A DNA stretch of 64,000 nucleotides, from contig NZ_CP032674.1 of assembly GCF_021730305.1 (NCBI RefSeq), positions 2,093,001-2,157,000 of the forward strand, in the 5' to 3' direction. Below are positions 8,100 to 15,777 of this stretch, piece after piece; positions within the stretch are counted from its first letter, which is position 1; each line of letters opens with the position of its first letter. Under the pieces are notes generated by a model. The model searched no databases, had not been told where the DNA came from, and saw only the letters and a list, made by a program, of their open reading frames with translations. The translations under genes and the position numbers were made by a program. Source of the stretch: Xanthobacter sp. YC-JY1 (lineage in GTDB: Bacteria; Pseudomonadota; Alphaproteobacteria; Rhizobiales; Xanthobacteraceae).

Positions 8100-8921
8100 A
8101 TGAGCACGCATTTGCGCCTCGCCGCGGCGATGATGGCCGGCCTGTGGAGTTTCTCCGCGCTGCCTGCCGGCGCGGTGAACCTGCTGCCGCACAAGGCGAC
8201 CTACCGCCTCTCCCTCGACGGCTCCAAGCCCTCGGGCCAGCTCGAGGAGATGAACGGCGAGATTCGCTACGAGATCACCGGCGACGCCTGCGCCGGCTAC
8301 ACCACCGTCACCAGCCAACAGAGCGCCGCCTCCACCGGTGGCGAGCCGCTGCGCCAGACCGTCACCTCCAAGGCCTGGGAGGACGGCGCCGGCAAGACCT
8401 ATCGTTTCCTGGCCACCACCGAGGGCGGCGACGACGACGGGCTGGAGCTTGAGGCCAATGTCGAGCGACAGGAGCCGCCGGCCCTGAGGGTCGTCGTCAC
8501 CAAGCCCGAGTCGGCCACCTTCACCCTCAAGGGCAACATCCTGATGCCCACCGAGCATGTGAAGAAGGTGCTGGCCGCAGCTGCGGCGGGGGAAAGCGTC
8601 TATCAAGCCAAGGTCTATGACGGCGCGAGCGACCCGCAGAAGGTGTTCGACACCCTGGCCGTCATCGGCCGCCCCAGCACCGACGAGAGCCGCCTCGCGG
8701 CCCCGGCCAAGGCGACGCTCGCCGGGCGCACCTTCTATCCCGTCACCATCAGCTATTTCGACGAGGGCGGCGTGGACCGCACGCCCGCTTATGTCATGAG
8801 CTTCTCGCTCTATGACAACGGCGTCGTGGGCAGCCTAAAGATCGACTACGGCCGCTTCGCCTTGGTCGGTGCCATGGCGTCGTTCGAGGTGCTGACGCCG
8901 CCCGGCGCCTGCACGGAATAG
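8100..8921 (+). CDS. EipB-type cell-envelope integrity protein (DUF1849)
   Basis: The protein has 273 residues with a signal peptide (MSTHLRLAAAMMAGLWSFSA, then LPAGAVN). The mature part carries family features: HKATYRLSLDG, EMNGEIRYEITGDACAGYTT and KAWEDGAGKTYRF, with LKGNILMPTEHVKKVLAAAA in the middle. EipB was characterised in Brucella as a periplasmic beta-spiral protein needed for envelope integrity. The known disulfide joins a Cys in the GDAC region to a Cys at the extreme C-terminus; both are here (GDACAGY, near residue 64, and PPGACTE at the end). It is 6 bp upstream of the acylphosphatase gene and divergent from ridA. Confidence 0.88.
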   Translation: MSTHLRLAAAMMAGLWSFSALPAGAVNLLPHKATYRLSLDGSKPSGQLEEMNGEIRYEITGDACAGYTTVTSQQSAASTGGEPLRQTVTSKAWEDGAGKTYRFLATTEGGDDDGLELEANVERQEPPALRVVVTKPESATFTLKGNILMPTEHVKKVLAAAAAGESVYQAKVYDGASDPQKVFDTLAVIGRPSTDESRLAAPAKATLAGRTFYPVTISYFDEGGVDRTPAYVMSFSLYDNGVVGSLKIDYGRFALVGAMASFEVLTPPGACTE

Positions 8922-8927
8922 GCGCCT

Positions 8928-9218
8928 ATGCGCTATGTCCATGTGATGCTGCGCGGGCGGGTGCAGGGCGTCGGCTATCGCGCCTGGTGCGCGCGGGAGG
9001 CGGAGGGGCGCGGTCTCCTGGGCTTCGCGCGCAACCGCCGTTCCGGCGCCGTGGAGGCGGTGTTCGCCGGCCCTCCGGAGGTGGTCGAGGCCATGCTCGC
9101 GGCCTGCCGCTCCGGCCCCGCCGGCGCCCGCGTCGACGAGATGCTGGTGCATGAGGTGTCCGACGCGGCGCTGGCCGCCGGCGGGCGCGACCGCTTCACC
9201 GTGCTCGAAACCCTCTAG
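8928..9218 (+). CDS. Acylphosphatase
   Basis: The 96-residue protein has the classical acylphosphatase signature near the N-terminus: LRGRVQGVGYRAW, which contains the phosphate-binding loop and catalytic Arg. It also has GFARNRRSGAVEAVFAG, whose Asn positions the attacking water. The enzyme hydrolyses carboxyl-phosphate bonds. The small cytoplasmic alpha/beta fold and length are normal. It follows eipB by 6 bp, so they should be transcribed together, although no functional link is known. No strong terminator follows; the next gene starts about 100 bp later on the same strand. Confidence 0.95.
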   Translation: MRYVHVMLRGRVQGVGYRAWCAREAEGRGLLGFARNRRSGAVEAVFAGPPEVVEAMLAACRSGPAGARVDEMLVHEVSDAALAAGGRDRFTVLETL

Positions 9219-9322
9219 TTTTCCCTGCCCGTTCCGGCATCGCTCGACGCCGCAGCCCCGCGCTCGCCGCGGTGGCGCCTCGCCCTCCGCGACAGTATAG
9301 AGGCGCTGATGAGGAGTGCCCC

Positions 9323-10852
9323 GTGACCGACACTTATCTCGACAGGGATGCGCCCGCGTCCGCAGCGGCTGGCGCGCAGGGGGCCCCCTTCTGGGCCCGG
9401 CCCGAAGGCGTCGCCTTCATCGTCGGCCTCTGGATGGTCCTGCACGCGGTGATCGCGGTGGTGTTCGAGATCGCGGTGAACGCGGACGACGCCATCGAGA
9501 GCTACATGGTGCAGTCGCTGGAGCTCTCCTACGTCCCGCGCAACCCGCCGCTGTTCGACTGGCTGCTGTGGGCCCTGCAGCGCGTGCTCGGCGTCGGCAC
9601 CCTGTCCTTCGCAGTGCTGCGCTACACGCTGCTGTTTGCCTGCGCCATGCTGGTCTATCGGGTGGCGCGGCGGATGATCGCCGATCCGCGGTTGCAGGCG
9701 CTCGCCACCTTCTCGCTCTCGTTCATCTGGGTCATCGGCTATCACAGCCACCGCATCCTGACCCATTCCAACGTGATGATCGTCGCGATCGCCGGCGCCT
9801 TCCTCACGGTGATGGCGCTGAGCCGCCATCGGAGCCTCGGCCTTTATGCCGGGCTCGGGCTGTGGATTGCCGCCGGCACGCTCGGCAAGTTCGGCTTCGT
9901 CGCCTTCCTCGGCGTGCTGCTGGTGGCCTGCCTGCTGGAGCCGACCTACCGGAAGGTGATTCTCGATCCCCGCCTGCTCGTCACCTTCGTGGTGGCAGCG
10001 GTGCCGCTCGGCATCTACGGCTTCGCGCTCTGGCACTACGGACAGAACGTCGCCGAGGCCACGGCCCAGACCATCGGCATCACCGGCGCGGGATGGGACG
10101 CGGTGGTCTCCGCCACGGTCGGCGCCCTGTTCGGCTATGTGCTGCCTTTGGTGCTGGTCGTCGCGCTGGTGTTCCTCCCCTACAATCGCGGCGATGGGGC
10201 CACGCCCGACGCCCCCGAGCGCGGCGCCGCGCGGCGCGTGCTGCGGTCCGTCATCGTCATCGGCATCGCCGTCACCTTGGTTTCGACGCTCGCCATGGGC
10301 ACCGCGAGCCTGCGCGACCGCTATTTCCACGTCTTCCTGCTGCTGCTGCCGGTCTATCTGTTCGCCGAGCTGGAACGGCTCGGCGGCTGGCGGCCGCGGG
10401 TGTGGATCTATCTCACCCTGCTGGCGGTGGTCAGCGGCGGCATCATGGTCTCGCGCATGGTGGTGCCGCTGTGGCCCGACCCCCGGCTGTGCGGGCGCTG
10501 CATCGCCGCGGAGCCCCTCTACAAGCTTCAGGTGGCGGTGGCGAACAAGCTCGGCGCCGCCCCGACCCTCGTCGCGGACGACCGGACCTCCGCCGGTCGG
10601 CTGAGGGCCGCCATCCCCGGGGCGCGGGTGGTCATCGTGCGCGAAAACCAATACCGGCCGCCGTCCCGCCCCACCACCGGCTGCGCCCGCGTCACCGGCA
10701 TCTTCAACGGCCTGCCCAAGTTGCTCCTGCCGCCGGCGGATCAAAGTACCATCGAAGTGTCGGTGAAATGGTGGTCCCCCTGGATGAATCCCCACCGCTG
10801 GAGCGATTGGCAGATGACCATTCTCCCGCCGGACGACCCGCTGTGCCGCTGA
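9323..10852 (+). CDS. ArnT/PMT-like GT-C glycosyltransferase (GT39-type membrane protein)
   Basis: The protein has about 509 residues, with a cytoplasmic N-terminus and roughly ten hydrophobic helices. The GT-C hallmark acidic motif sits in the first periplasmic loop (VNADDAIESYMVQSLELSY), followed by PRNPPLFDWLLWALQRVLG, which is typical of the PMT_2/GT39 family that uses polyprenyl-phosphate sugars. Its acceptor (lipid A, other glycolipid or protein) is not evident. A GTG start at 9323 is chosen because GAGGAG lies 6 bases upstream; an ATG-like start 17 codons earlier has no such site. The end overlaps the following GNAT gene by 10 bp, implying translational coupling. Confidence 0.85.
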   Translation: MTDTYLDRDAPASAAAGAQGAPFWARPEGVAFIVGLWMVLHAVIAVVFEIAVNADDAIESYMVQSLELSYVPRNPPLFDWLLWALQRVLGVGTLSFAVLRYTLLFACAMLVYRVARRMIADPRLQALATFSLSFIWVIGYHSHRILTHSNVMIVAIAGAFLTVMALSRHRSLGLYAGLGLWIAAGTLGKFGFVAFLGVLLVACLLEPTYRKVILDPRLLVTFVVAAVPLGIYGFALWHYGQNVAEATAQTIGITGAGWDAVVSATVGALFGYVLPLVLVVALVFLPYNRGDGATPDAPERGAARRVLRSVIVIGIAVTLVSTLAMGTASLRDRYFHVFLLLLPVYLFAELERLGGWRPRVWIYLTLLAVVSGGIMVSRMVVPLWPDPRLCGRCIAAEPLYKLQVAVANKLGAAPTLVADDRTSAGRLRAAIPGARVVIVRENQYRPPSRPTTGCARVTGIFNGLPKLLLPPADQSTIEVSVKWWSPWMNPHRWSDWQMTILPPDDPLCR

Positions 10853-11331
10853 CACCCGAGCCCGCGCCCCCCGCCGGTCTCCTGATCCGCGAGGCCCGCC
10901 CCGGCGACCTTCCCACGCTGGTGGCGCTGTTCGCCGCCGACACGCTGGGCGGCCATGGCGACACCACCGCACCGGATGCGCTGGACCGCTATCGCGCGGC
11001 TTTTGCCGCCATTGCGGAAGATCCGCGGGCGCACCTTTATGCAGCCGAGCTGGAGGGGCGTGTGGTGGGCACGTTCCAGCTGGTGTTCGTGACCAGCCTC
11101 CCGGGGCAGGGCGCCAGGCGCGCATTCCTGGAAGCGGTGCAGGTGGACGGGAGCCTGCGCGGCCAGCGCATCGGCGAGGCCATGGTGCGCTTCGCCATGG
11201 AGAAGGCGGCTGCGGAAGGTGTGGCCGCGCTCACGCTCACCTCCAGCAAGCTGCGGTCCGATGCACATCGATTCTATCGCCGGCTCGGCTTCGCGAATTC
11301 CCACGAGGGCTTCAAGATCGTTCTGGCCTAG
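10843..11331 (+). CDS. GNAT family N-acetyltransferase
   Basis: The protein has about 162 residues with a single GNAT domain: LIREARPGDLPTLVALFAAD at the start, VVGTFQLVFVTSL in the core, and the acetyl-CoA-binding segment VDGSLRGQRIGEAMVRFAME (RGQRIG in place of the usual R/Q-x-x-G-x-G/A). It ends with HRFYRRLGFANSHEGFKI, a standard GNAT close. The substrate is unknown. The GTG at 10843, inside the end of the upstream glycosyltransferase gene, is favoured; an ATG at 10768 would add 25 residues of low-quality sequence. The 10-bp overlap suggests coupled expression with the glycosyltransferase. Confidence 0.82.
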   Translation: MPLTPEPAPPAGLLIREARPGDLPTLVALFAADTLGGHGDTTAPDALDRYRAAFAAIAEDPRAHLYAAELEGRVVGTFQLVFVTSLPGQGARRAFLEAVQVDGSLRGQRIGEAMVRFAMEKAAAEGVAALTLTSSKLRSDAHRFYRRLGFANSHEGFKIVLA

Positions 11332-11421
11332 GAGGCGGGCGCCTTCGGTGGTCCCCCCTTGCCCCGGCCCCGGGGGGTGTCTACCTCTTACCGAAGCGGC
11401 GGCACAGGCCGCAGGGAGGGC

Positions 11422-12138
11422 ATGATGGCCGCAGTCCAGTCTTCGCCGATCGAGCTTTATTATTGGCCGACGCCTAACGGCTACAAGATCAGCATCATGC
11501 TCGAGGAGTGCGGGCTTCCCTACACGGTGAAGCTCGTGAACATCGGCAAGGGCGACCAGTTCCAGCCCGATTTCCTCGCCATCTCCCCCAACAACAAGAT
11601 GCCCGCCATCGTCGATCCCGATGGGCCGGGGGGTGAGCCGATCTCGGTGTTCGAGTCGGGTGCCATCCTGCAGTATCTCGGCCGCAAGACCGGCCAGTTT
11701 TATCCCTCCGACGAGCGCAAGCGGGTCGAGGTGGAGCAGTGGCTGTTCTGGCAGATGGGCGGCCTCGGCCCCATGGCCGGGCAGGCGCACCATTTCCGCA
11801 TCTATGCGCCGGAAAAGATTCCCTACGCGGTCGAGCGCTACACCAACGAGGTGCACCGGCTCTACGGCGTCATGAACACGCGCCTGAAGGACCGGGAGTA
11901 TCTCGCCGGCGACTATTCCATCGCCGATATCGCCTGCATCGGATGGGCCAAGCTGTGGGAGCGGCAGGGCCAGCACATCGAGGAATTCCCCCACTTCAAG
12001 GCCTGGCTGGAGCGCGTGCTCGCCCGCCCGGCGGTGCAGCGGGGCCTCGCGGTGAACCAGGAGGAGCGTGCCAAGCACGACCTCTCCAAGGACAAGGAAG
12101 CCCAGAGCATCCTGTTCGGCCAGCGCGCCCGCACCTGA
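11422..12138 (+). CDS. Nu-class glutathione S-transferase / YfcG-YghU-like disulfide reductase
   Basis: The 238-residue protein begins with tandem ATGs (MMAAVQSSPIELYYWPTPNGYK). The thioredoxin-like N-domain has the Nu-class signature PTPNGYKISIMLEE, followed by NKMPAIVDPDGPGG and SVFESGAILQYLGRKTGQF, the gamma-glutamyl-binding segment. The helical C-domain contains QWLFWQMGGLGPMAGQAHHF and YSIADIACIGW, typical of YfcG/YghU proteins. E. coli members of this class reduce disulfides with glutathione rather than conjugating electrophiles. No cysteine is needed at the active site, and the N-domain motif has Thr/Asn instead. It is 56 bp upstream of a TPR protein gene on the same strand. Confidence 0.9.
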   Translation: MMAAVQSSPIELYYWPTPNGYKISIMLEECGLPYTVKLVNIGKGDQFQPDFLAISPNNKMPAIVDPDGPGGEPISVFESGAILQYLGRKTGQFYPSDERKRVEVEQWLFWQMGGLGPMAGQAHHFRIYAPEKIPYAVERYTNEVHRLYGVMNTRLKDREYLAGDYSIADIACIGWAKLWERQGQHIEEFPHFKAWLERVLARPAVQRGLAVNQEERAKHDLSKDKEAQSILFGQRART

Positions 12139-12194
12139 CGGCAGTAAGGTTCACGCGACCGCGCGGACCGACCACGCACGCCATTGGGGGGCGC

Positions 12195-14171
12195 ATGCAG
12201 AAGGATTTTCGGGCCGACCTCGCCCGCGCCGGGGCGCTGCATCGGGAAGGGCGCCTGGATCAGGCGATCCCCATCTACCGGGCGATCTTGCGCGAGGCCC
12301 CGAATTCCTTCGAGGTGGCGCGGCTGCTGACGCTAGCGCTGCTTCAGTCGGGCCGTCCGAAGGAAGCCCACGCGGTCGCGCGCAAGGCGCGGGACGGCCA
12401 CAAGTCCAATCCCCACGCCCAGCTCATCATGGGCGCCGTCTACCAGGCCGAGGAAAAGTGGGACCGCGCCCTCGCCGCCTTCGAGAAATCGGCAGAGCTC
12501 GACCCTGGCCTCGTGGAGGCCCACTACCTCGCTGCCAACACCCTGGCGCGTCTTGGTCGTCTGGAAGAGGCAGTGACGGGCTATAACCGCGTGCTGGGGA
12601 TTGACGGCAGGTCGGTCGAGGCGCGGGCGAACCGCTCGACGGCATTGCTCCAACTCGGCCGTCTTCAGGCTGCGCTCAGCGATATCGAGCAGCTCATTTC
12701 CCAACTGCCGGGCGAGGCGCGATTCTGGGCGGCCAAGGCGACCACGCTTTACGAACTCAATCGTCCGGGTGAAGCCGTGAATGCGGCGACGCAGGCGATC
12801 CGCCTCGCACCGAGGTCAGCGGAGGGGTACGTCATCAAGGGCCGAAGCCTCATGGCGAGCGGTCAGCTCAAGGAGGCGCGAGACTGCTTTGTCGCCGGCC
12901 TTGAGCGCGACCCTTCGGATATGAAGGCGCGCGAGGCGTTGATCGTCGTGTTGCGGCATCTGGAGGAGTTCCCGGCCGCGCTCGCTCAGTGCAACCTCGC
13001 TCTGGCCCAGACCCCCGGTGCAGCCCTCTTCCTGCAGCATCGCGCCGAAATCCGCCGGGCGGAAGGCGATTTCGCCGGGGCGCTGGCCGATGTGGAGGCC
13101 GCCCTCGCCGCCGATCCGCGGCTTGCCTCCGCCCATGTCACCCGTGCCCGCCTTCTCGGCGACCTTGGCCGCCCGGATGAGATGCGCCCGGCGCTGGACA
13201 CTGCCCTTCGCCTTGACCCCAACGAGCCCAATGGCCGCTTTATGGCTGCCGCCGACGATCTGGCGCGGGGGCGCTGGGAGGTGGGCTGGGCGGCGTACGA
13301 ATCGCGCGATCACCTGCTGCCGCCGCCCTATCGGCCGCTGGATTTCATCCGGTGGGACGGGCGCGAGCGGCCGGAACTGCTCGTGGTGGTGGGCGAGCAG
13401 GGAATCGGCGACGAGCTCTTGTTCTTCCGTCTGGTCCGATCGCTCGCCGATGACGGGATCCGCACGGTGCTTCTGACGCGGCCCGGGCTGGTGCCGCTGC
13501 TTAAAAACCTTGATGCGCGCGTCGCCGTCGCCGGAGACCTGTCGGCCATCGACACCACTCAGCCGGGTCTGCGCTGGGTTCCAGCCGGCAGCCTGCCGCT
13601 CCTGCTGCAACCGAAGCCCGAGAAATGGCCAGCGGCGCCTTATCTCACGGCCCCGCCGGAGCGCATCGCCAAGTGGCGCTGGGTGCGCGACGAGGGGAGC
13701 TTCAACGTCGGCATCAACTGGCAGGGCAACCCGTCCCGGAACGTGGATGTCGGCCGGTCCATTCCGCTCGCGGCGTTCGCGCCCCTCGCCGAGATTCCCG
13801 GCGTCCGTCTCGTCAGCCTCCAGCATGGGCCGGGGACGGAGCAACTCCGCAAGGTGGCATTCGCCAATTCCATCATCGAGCTTGGCGACGATTTCAACGC
13901 GGACGGCATTTTCATCGATACTGTCGGCATTCTCCATCACCTCGATCTCGTCGTATCGAGCGACACGGCGCTGACCCACCTGTGCGGTGCGCGGGCGCAC
14001 CCGACCTTTGGGGCTTTGCGCGCGGTGCCGGACTGGCGATGGGGATATTCCGGCGACCGCAGCGTCTTCTTTCCCAGCGTGCGTCTGTTCCGGCAGTCCG
14101 AGGCGGGCGAGTGGGGCGGGGTTTTCAACGCAATCGCCGACGAAATCCGTGCCATGGCGGCAGGGCGCTGA
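12195..14171 (+). CDS. TPR-repeat protein with C-terminal GT9/GT41-like glycosyltransferase domain
   Basis: The protein has 658 residues. Residues 1 to about 400 are tandem tetratricopeptide repeats (for example HREGRLDQAIPIYRAILREA, YQAEEKWDRALAAFEKSAEL, YLAANTLARLGRLEEAVTGY). The C-terminal part, from about residue 420, has a Rossmann-like segment (ELLVVVGEQGIGDELLFFRL), then FNVGINWQGNP, RSIPLAAFAPLAEIPGVRLVSLQ, and the donor-binding-like VVSSDTALTHLCGA. PDWRWGYS and FPSVRLFRQ follow, typical of TPR-glycosyltransferases common in Proteobacteria. The sugar and acceptor are unknown, and no export signal is visible. No glycan cluster surrounds it. Confidence 0.85.
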   Translation: MQKDFRADLARAGALHREGRLDQAIPIYRAILREAPNSFEVARLLTLALLQSGRPKEAHAVARKARDGHKSNPHAQLIMGAVYQAEEKWDRALAAFEKSAELDPGLVEAHYLAANTLARLGRLEEAVTGYNRVLGIDGRSVEARANRSTALLQLGRLQAALSDIEQLISQLPGEARFWAAKATTLYELNRPGEAVNAATQAIRLAPRSAEGYVIKGRSLMASGQLKEARDCFVAGLERDPSDMKAREALIVVLRHLEEFPAALAQCNLALAQTPGAALFLQHRAEIRRAEGDFAGALADVEAALAADPRLASAHVTRARLLGDLGRPDEMRPALDTALRLDPNEPNGRFMAAADDLARGRWEVGWAAYESRDHLLPPPYRPLDFIRWDGRERPELLVVVGEQGIGDELLFFRLVRSLADDGIRTVLLTRPGLVPLLKNLDARVAVAGDLSAIDTTQPGLRWVPAGSLPLLLQPKPEKWPAAPYLTAPPERIAKWRWVRDEGSFNVGINWQGNPSRNVDVGRSIPLAAFAPLAEIPGVRLVSLQHGPGTEQLRKVAFANSIIELGDDFNADGIFIDTVGILHHLDLVVSSDTALTHLCGARAHPTFGALRAVPDWRWGYSGDRSVFFPSVRLFRQSEAGEWGGVFNAIADEIRAMAAGR

Positions 14172-14298
14172 GCTGGCCCGACGCGGGTTGGCAGCGTGAA
14201 TTTCGATGCCGCAGAGCAGTTTGGCGGGGAGAAGCCGTGCAGGGAATGGCTATGGCGCCTTGCAAAGGGCGCAGCGGTCCGGCATAGGAAGGGGCGTT

Positions 14299-14390
14299 GG
14301 AGACGTGGCCGAGAGGCTGAAGGCACTCGTTTGCTAAATGAGCAGACCCCCAAAAGGGTCTCGAGGGTTCGAATCCCTCCGTCTCCGCCA
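14299..14390 (+). tRNA. tRNA-Ser (GCT anticodon), CCA encoded
   Basis: The 7-bp acceptor stem GGAGACG pairs with CGTCTCC, followed by discriminator G and an encoded CCA. The anticodon loop TTGCTAA reads GCT, which decodes AGC/AGT serine codons. A long variable arm (the CAGACCCCCAAAAGGGTCT region) is typical of tRNA-Ser, and GGTTCGAATCC is the T-loop. No integrase or attachment-site duplication was seen nearby. Confidence 0.96.
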
Positions 14391-14409
14391 CTTTCCCCAT
14401 AAGGTTTTG

Positions 14410-14433
14410 AAAAAGCCCGCGGTTTTGGCGGGC
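14410..14433 (-). terminator. Terminator-like hairpin oriented to the minus strand
   Basis: Read on the minus strand, a 6-bp all-GC stem (GCCCGC / GCGGGC, loop CAAAACC) is followed directly by TTTTTC. On the plus strand no T-run follows the hairpin, so it is a poor terminator for tRNA-Ser. No protein gene on the minus strand ends here, so its origin is unexplained; it may end a short antisense or small RNA. Confidence 0.45.
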
Positions 14434-14577
14434 GGCAGTGCAGTGTGCGCTTCCACCCACTGACCGGCCGGCCATAGTGCTCAAGAGCCCAACCGCCCAA
14501 CCGCGTCATCCCCGAGGCGCTGGAATCACGGCTTGGGTGATCGAGACACAGCCTCATGTCGGGGCTCATTCCTACTC

Positions 14578-14594
14578 CTGCCAGTTTATGGCAG
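14578..14594. promoter_or_regulatory. Inverted-repeat operator upstream of the WYL regulator
   Basis: A perfect 6-bp inverted repeat CTGCCA-N5-TGGCAG lies 25 bp before the ATG of the YafY-type regulator. An almost identical element with the same spacing lies in front of the neighbouring VOC gene (15318-15334). Sharing between the two promoters suggests a site for the regulator encoded between them. Confidence 0.6.
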
Positions 14595-14619
14595 CTGCCG
14601 GTGGTGTAGACTTGCGGGC

Positions 14620-15315
14620 ATGTCCCGTTCGGAACGCCTTCTCGACCTTCTCCATGCTTTGCGGCGCCATCGTCACCCGGTGAGCGGCAAGGTCCTGGCG
14701 GATGAGATCGGCGTCAGCATCCGCACCCTCTACCGCGACATCGCCAGCCTTCAGGCGCAGGGCGCGACCATCGAGGGCGAGCCCGGCGTTGGTTACGTCC
14801 TGAAGCCGGGCTTCTTCCTGCCGCCGCTGATGTTCTCGCCGGAGGAGATCGAGGCGCTTGTCCTCGGCTCCCGCTGGGTGGCGGAGCGGGCGGACAATCG
14901 CCTGCGTGACGCGGCCCGCAGCGCGCTGGCGCGCATCAGCGCCGTCCTGCCGCCCGATTTGCGGGACGAGCTGGACGCGTCTTCCCTCCTGATCGCGCCG
15001 GGTGCGGATATTCCGGCCGACGCGATCGATCCCGCCATTCTGCGAAAAGCGATCCGGACGGAACGCAAGCTGTCGATTGCCTATCGCGACGGCTCCGGCG
15101 CGCCGTCGCAGCGTGTGGTCTGGCCGTTCGCGCTGGCCTTCTTCGACCATGTGCGCGTTCTGCTGGGATGGTGCGAACTGCGCCAGGACTTCCGCTCCTT
15201 CCGCACGGACCGCATCGCCCTCGCCGACCTTCTGGATGCACGCTATCCCGAGCGTCGTCAGGCTTTGCTGAAGCGATGGCGGATCGCCCAGAAAAAGCAG
15301 CCGCCGGACGCATGA
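14620..15315 (+). CDS. YafY/DeoR-type transcriptional regulator with WYL domain
   Basis: The protein has 231 residues. The N-terminal HTH_11 domain covers about residues 1-60 (MSRSERLLDLLHALRRHRHP, with the recognition helix in VSIRTLYRDIASLQAQGATI). It is followed by GEPGVGYVLKPGFFLPPL and a WYL ligand-sensing domain from about residue 140 (RTERKLSIAYRDGSG, PFALAFFDHVRVLLGWCELR, FRSFRTDRI). Such regulators commonly sit beside a VOC gene that they control. Here the VOC gene follows by 65 bp, and both genes carry the same inverted repeat just upstream, implying autoregulation plus control of the neighbour. The inducer is unknown. Confidence 0.9.
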   Translation: MSRSERLLDLLHALRRHRHPVSGKVLADEIGVSIRTLYRDIASLQAQGATIEGEPGVGYVLKPGFFLPPLMFSPEEIEALVLGSRWVAERADNRLRDAARSALARISAVLPPDLRDELDASSLLIAPGADIPADAIDPAILRKAIRTERKLSIAYRDGSGAPSQRVVWPFALAFFDHVRVLLGWCELRQDFRSFRTDRIALADLLDARYPERRQALLKRWRIAQKKQPPDA

Positions 15316-15317
15316 TG

Positions 15318-15334
15318 CTGCCGGAATCTGGCAG
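15318..15334. promoter_or_regulatory. Inverted-repeat operator upstream of the VOC gene
   Basis: CTGCCG-N5-TGGCAG has the same arrangement as the element at 14578-14594, with one changed base. It sits between the regulator stop codon and the VOC start, 46 bp before the ATG, a position suited to control of VOC transcription. Confidence 0.6.
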
Positions 15335-15380
15335 TATCGAACTCTAGGGTCTCGCCTGTCCTTCATGACAGGAACCCGAA

Positions 15381-15755
15381 ATGACCAACAAGAACAACGT
15401 TCTCCTTTACGTCTCCGATGCGGTGGCGAGCGCCGCCTTCTATGCGACGCTGCTTGGAATGGAGCCCGTCGAAGCGAGCCCGAGCTTCGCCATGTTCATC
15501 CTCCCGTCCGGGCTGGGCCTCGGCCTATTGGGACGCGGCGGCGTGACGCCCGCGCCGGTCGCCGCCGGTGGAGGCTGTGAAATCGGCTTCAAGGTGGATG
15601 CGCCCGCGGCGGTCGATGAGACGCACGCCGAATGGCTGGCTAGGGGCGCGGCCATTGCTCTGCTGCCCATCGACCTCGAATTCGGCCGAAGCTTCGTCGC
15701 GCTCGATCCGGACGGCCACCGTCTGCGCGTCTATGCCCTGAGCCAGGAGATGTAG
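15381..15755 (+). CDS. VOC (glyoxalase/bleomycin-resistance fold) family protein
   Basis: The 124-residue protein has the vicinal-oxygen-chelate fold: NVLLYVSDAVASAAFYATLL at the start, a central GGGCEIGFKVDAPAAVDE, and a closing FVALDPDGHRLRVYAL. The opening His common in many VOC enzymes is absent; metal binding and catalysis cannot be assumed. Members of this subgroup are often annotated as drug or dioxygenase-like proteins of unknown substrate. It probably responds to the WYL regulator encoded just upstream through the CTGCC-type operator. The gene converges with the MocR gene, leaving only 22 bp between stops. Confidence 0.87.
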   Translation: MTNKNNVLLYVSDAVASAAFYATLLGMEPVEASPSFAMFILPSGLGLGLLGRGGVTPAPVAAGGGCEIGFKVDAPAAVDETHAEWLARGAAIALLPIDLEFGRSFVALDPDGHRLRVYALSQEM

Positions 15756-15777
15756 GCGTTGGCGGTGCTGGCCCTGC

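Noticed and set aside
9316-10842. Upstream part of a 671-codon plus-strand frame through the glycosyltransferase gene
   Set aside because: Only its last 162 codons (from about 10843) encode a real GNAT protein; the rest is an Arg-rich shadow of the membrane protein gene.
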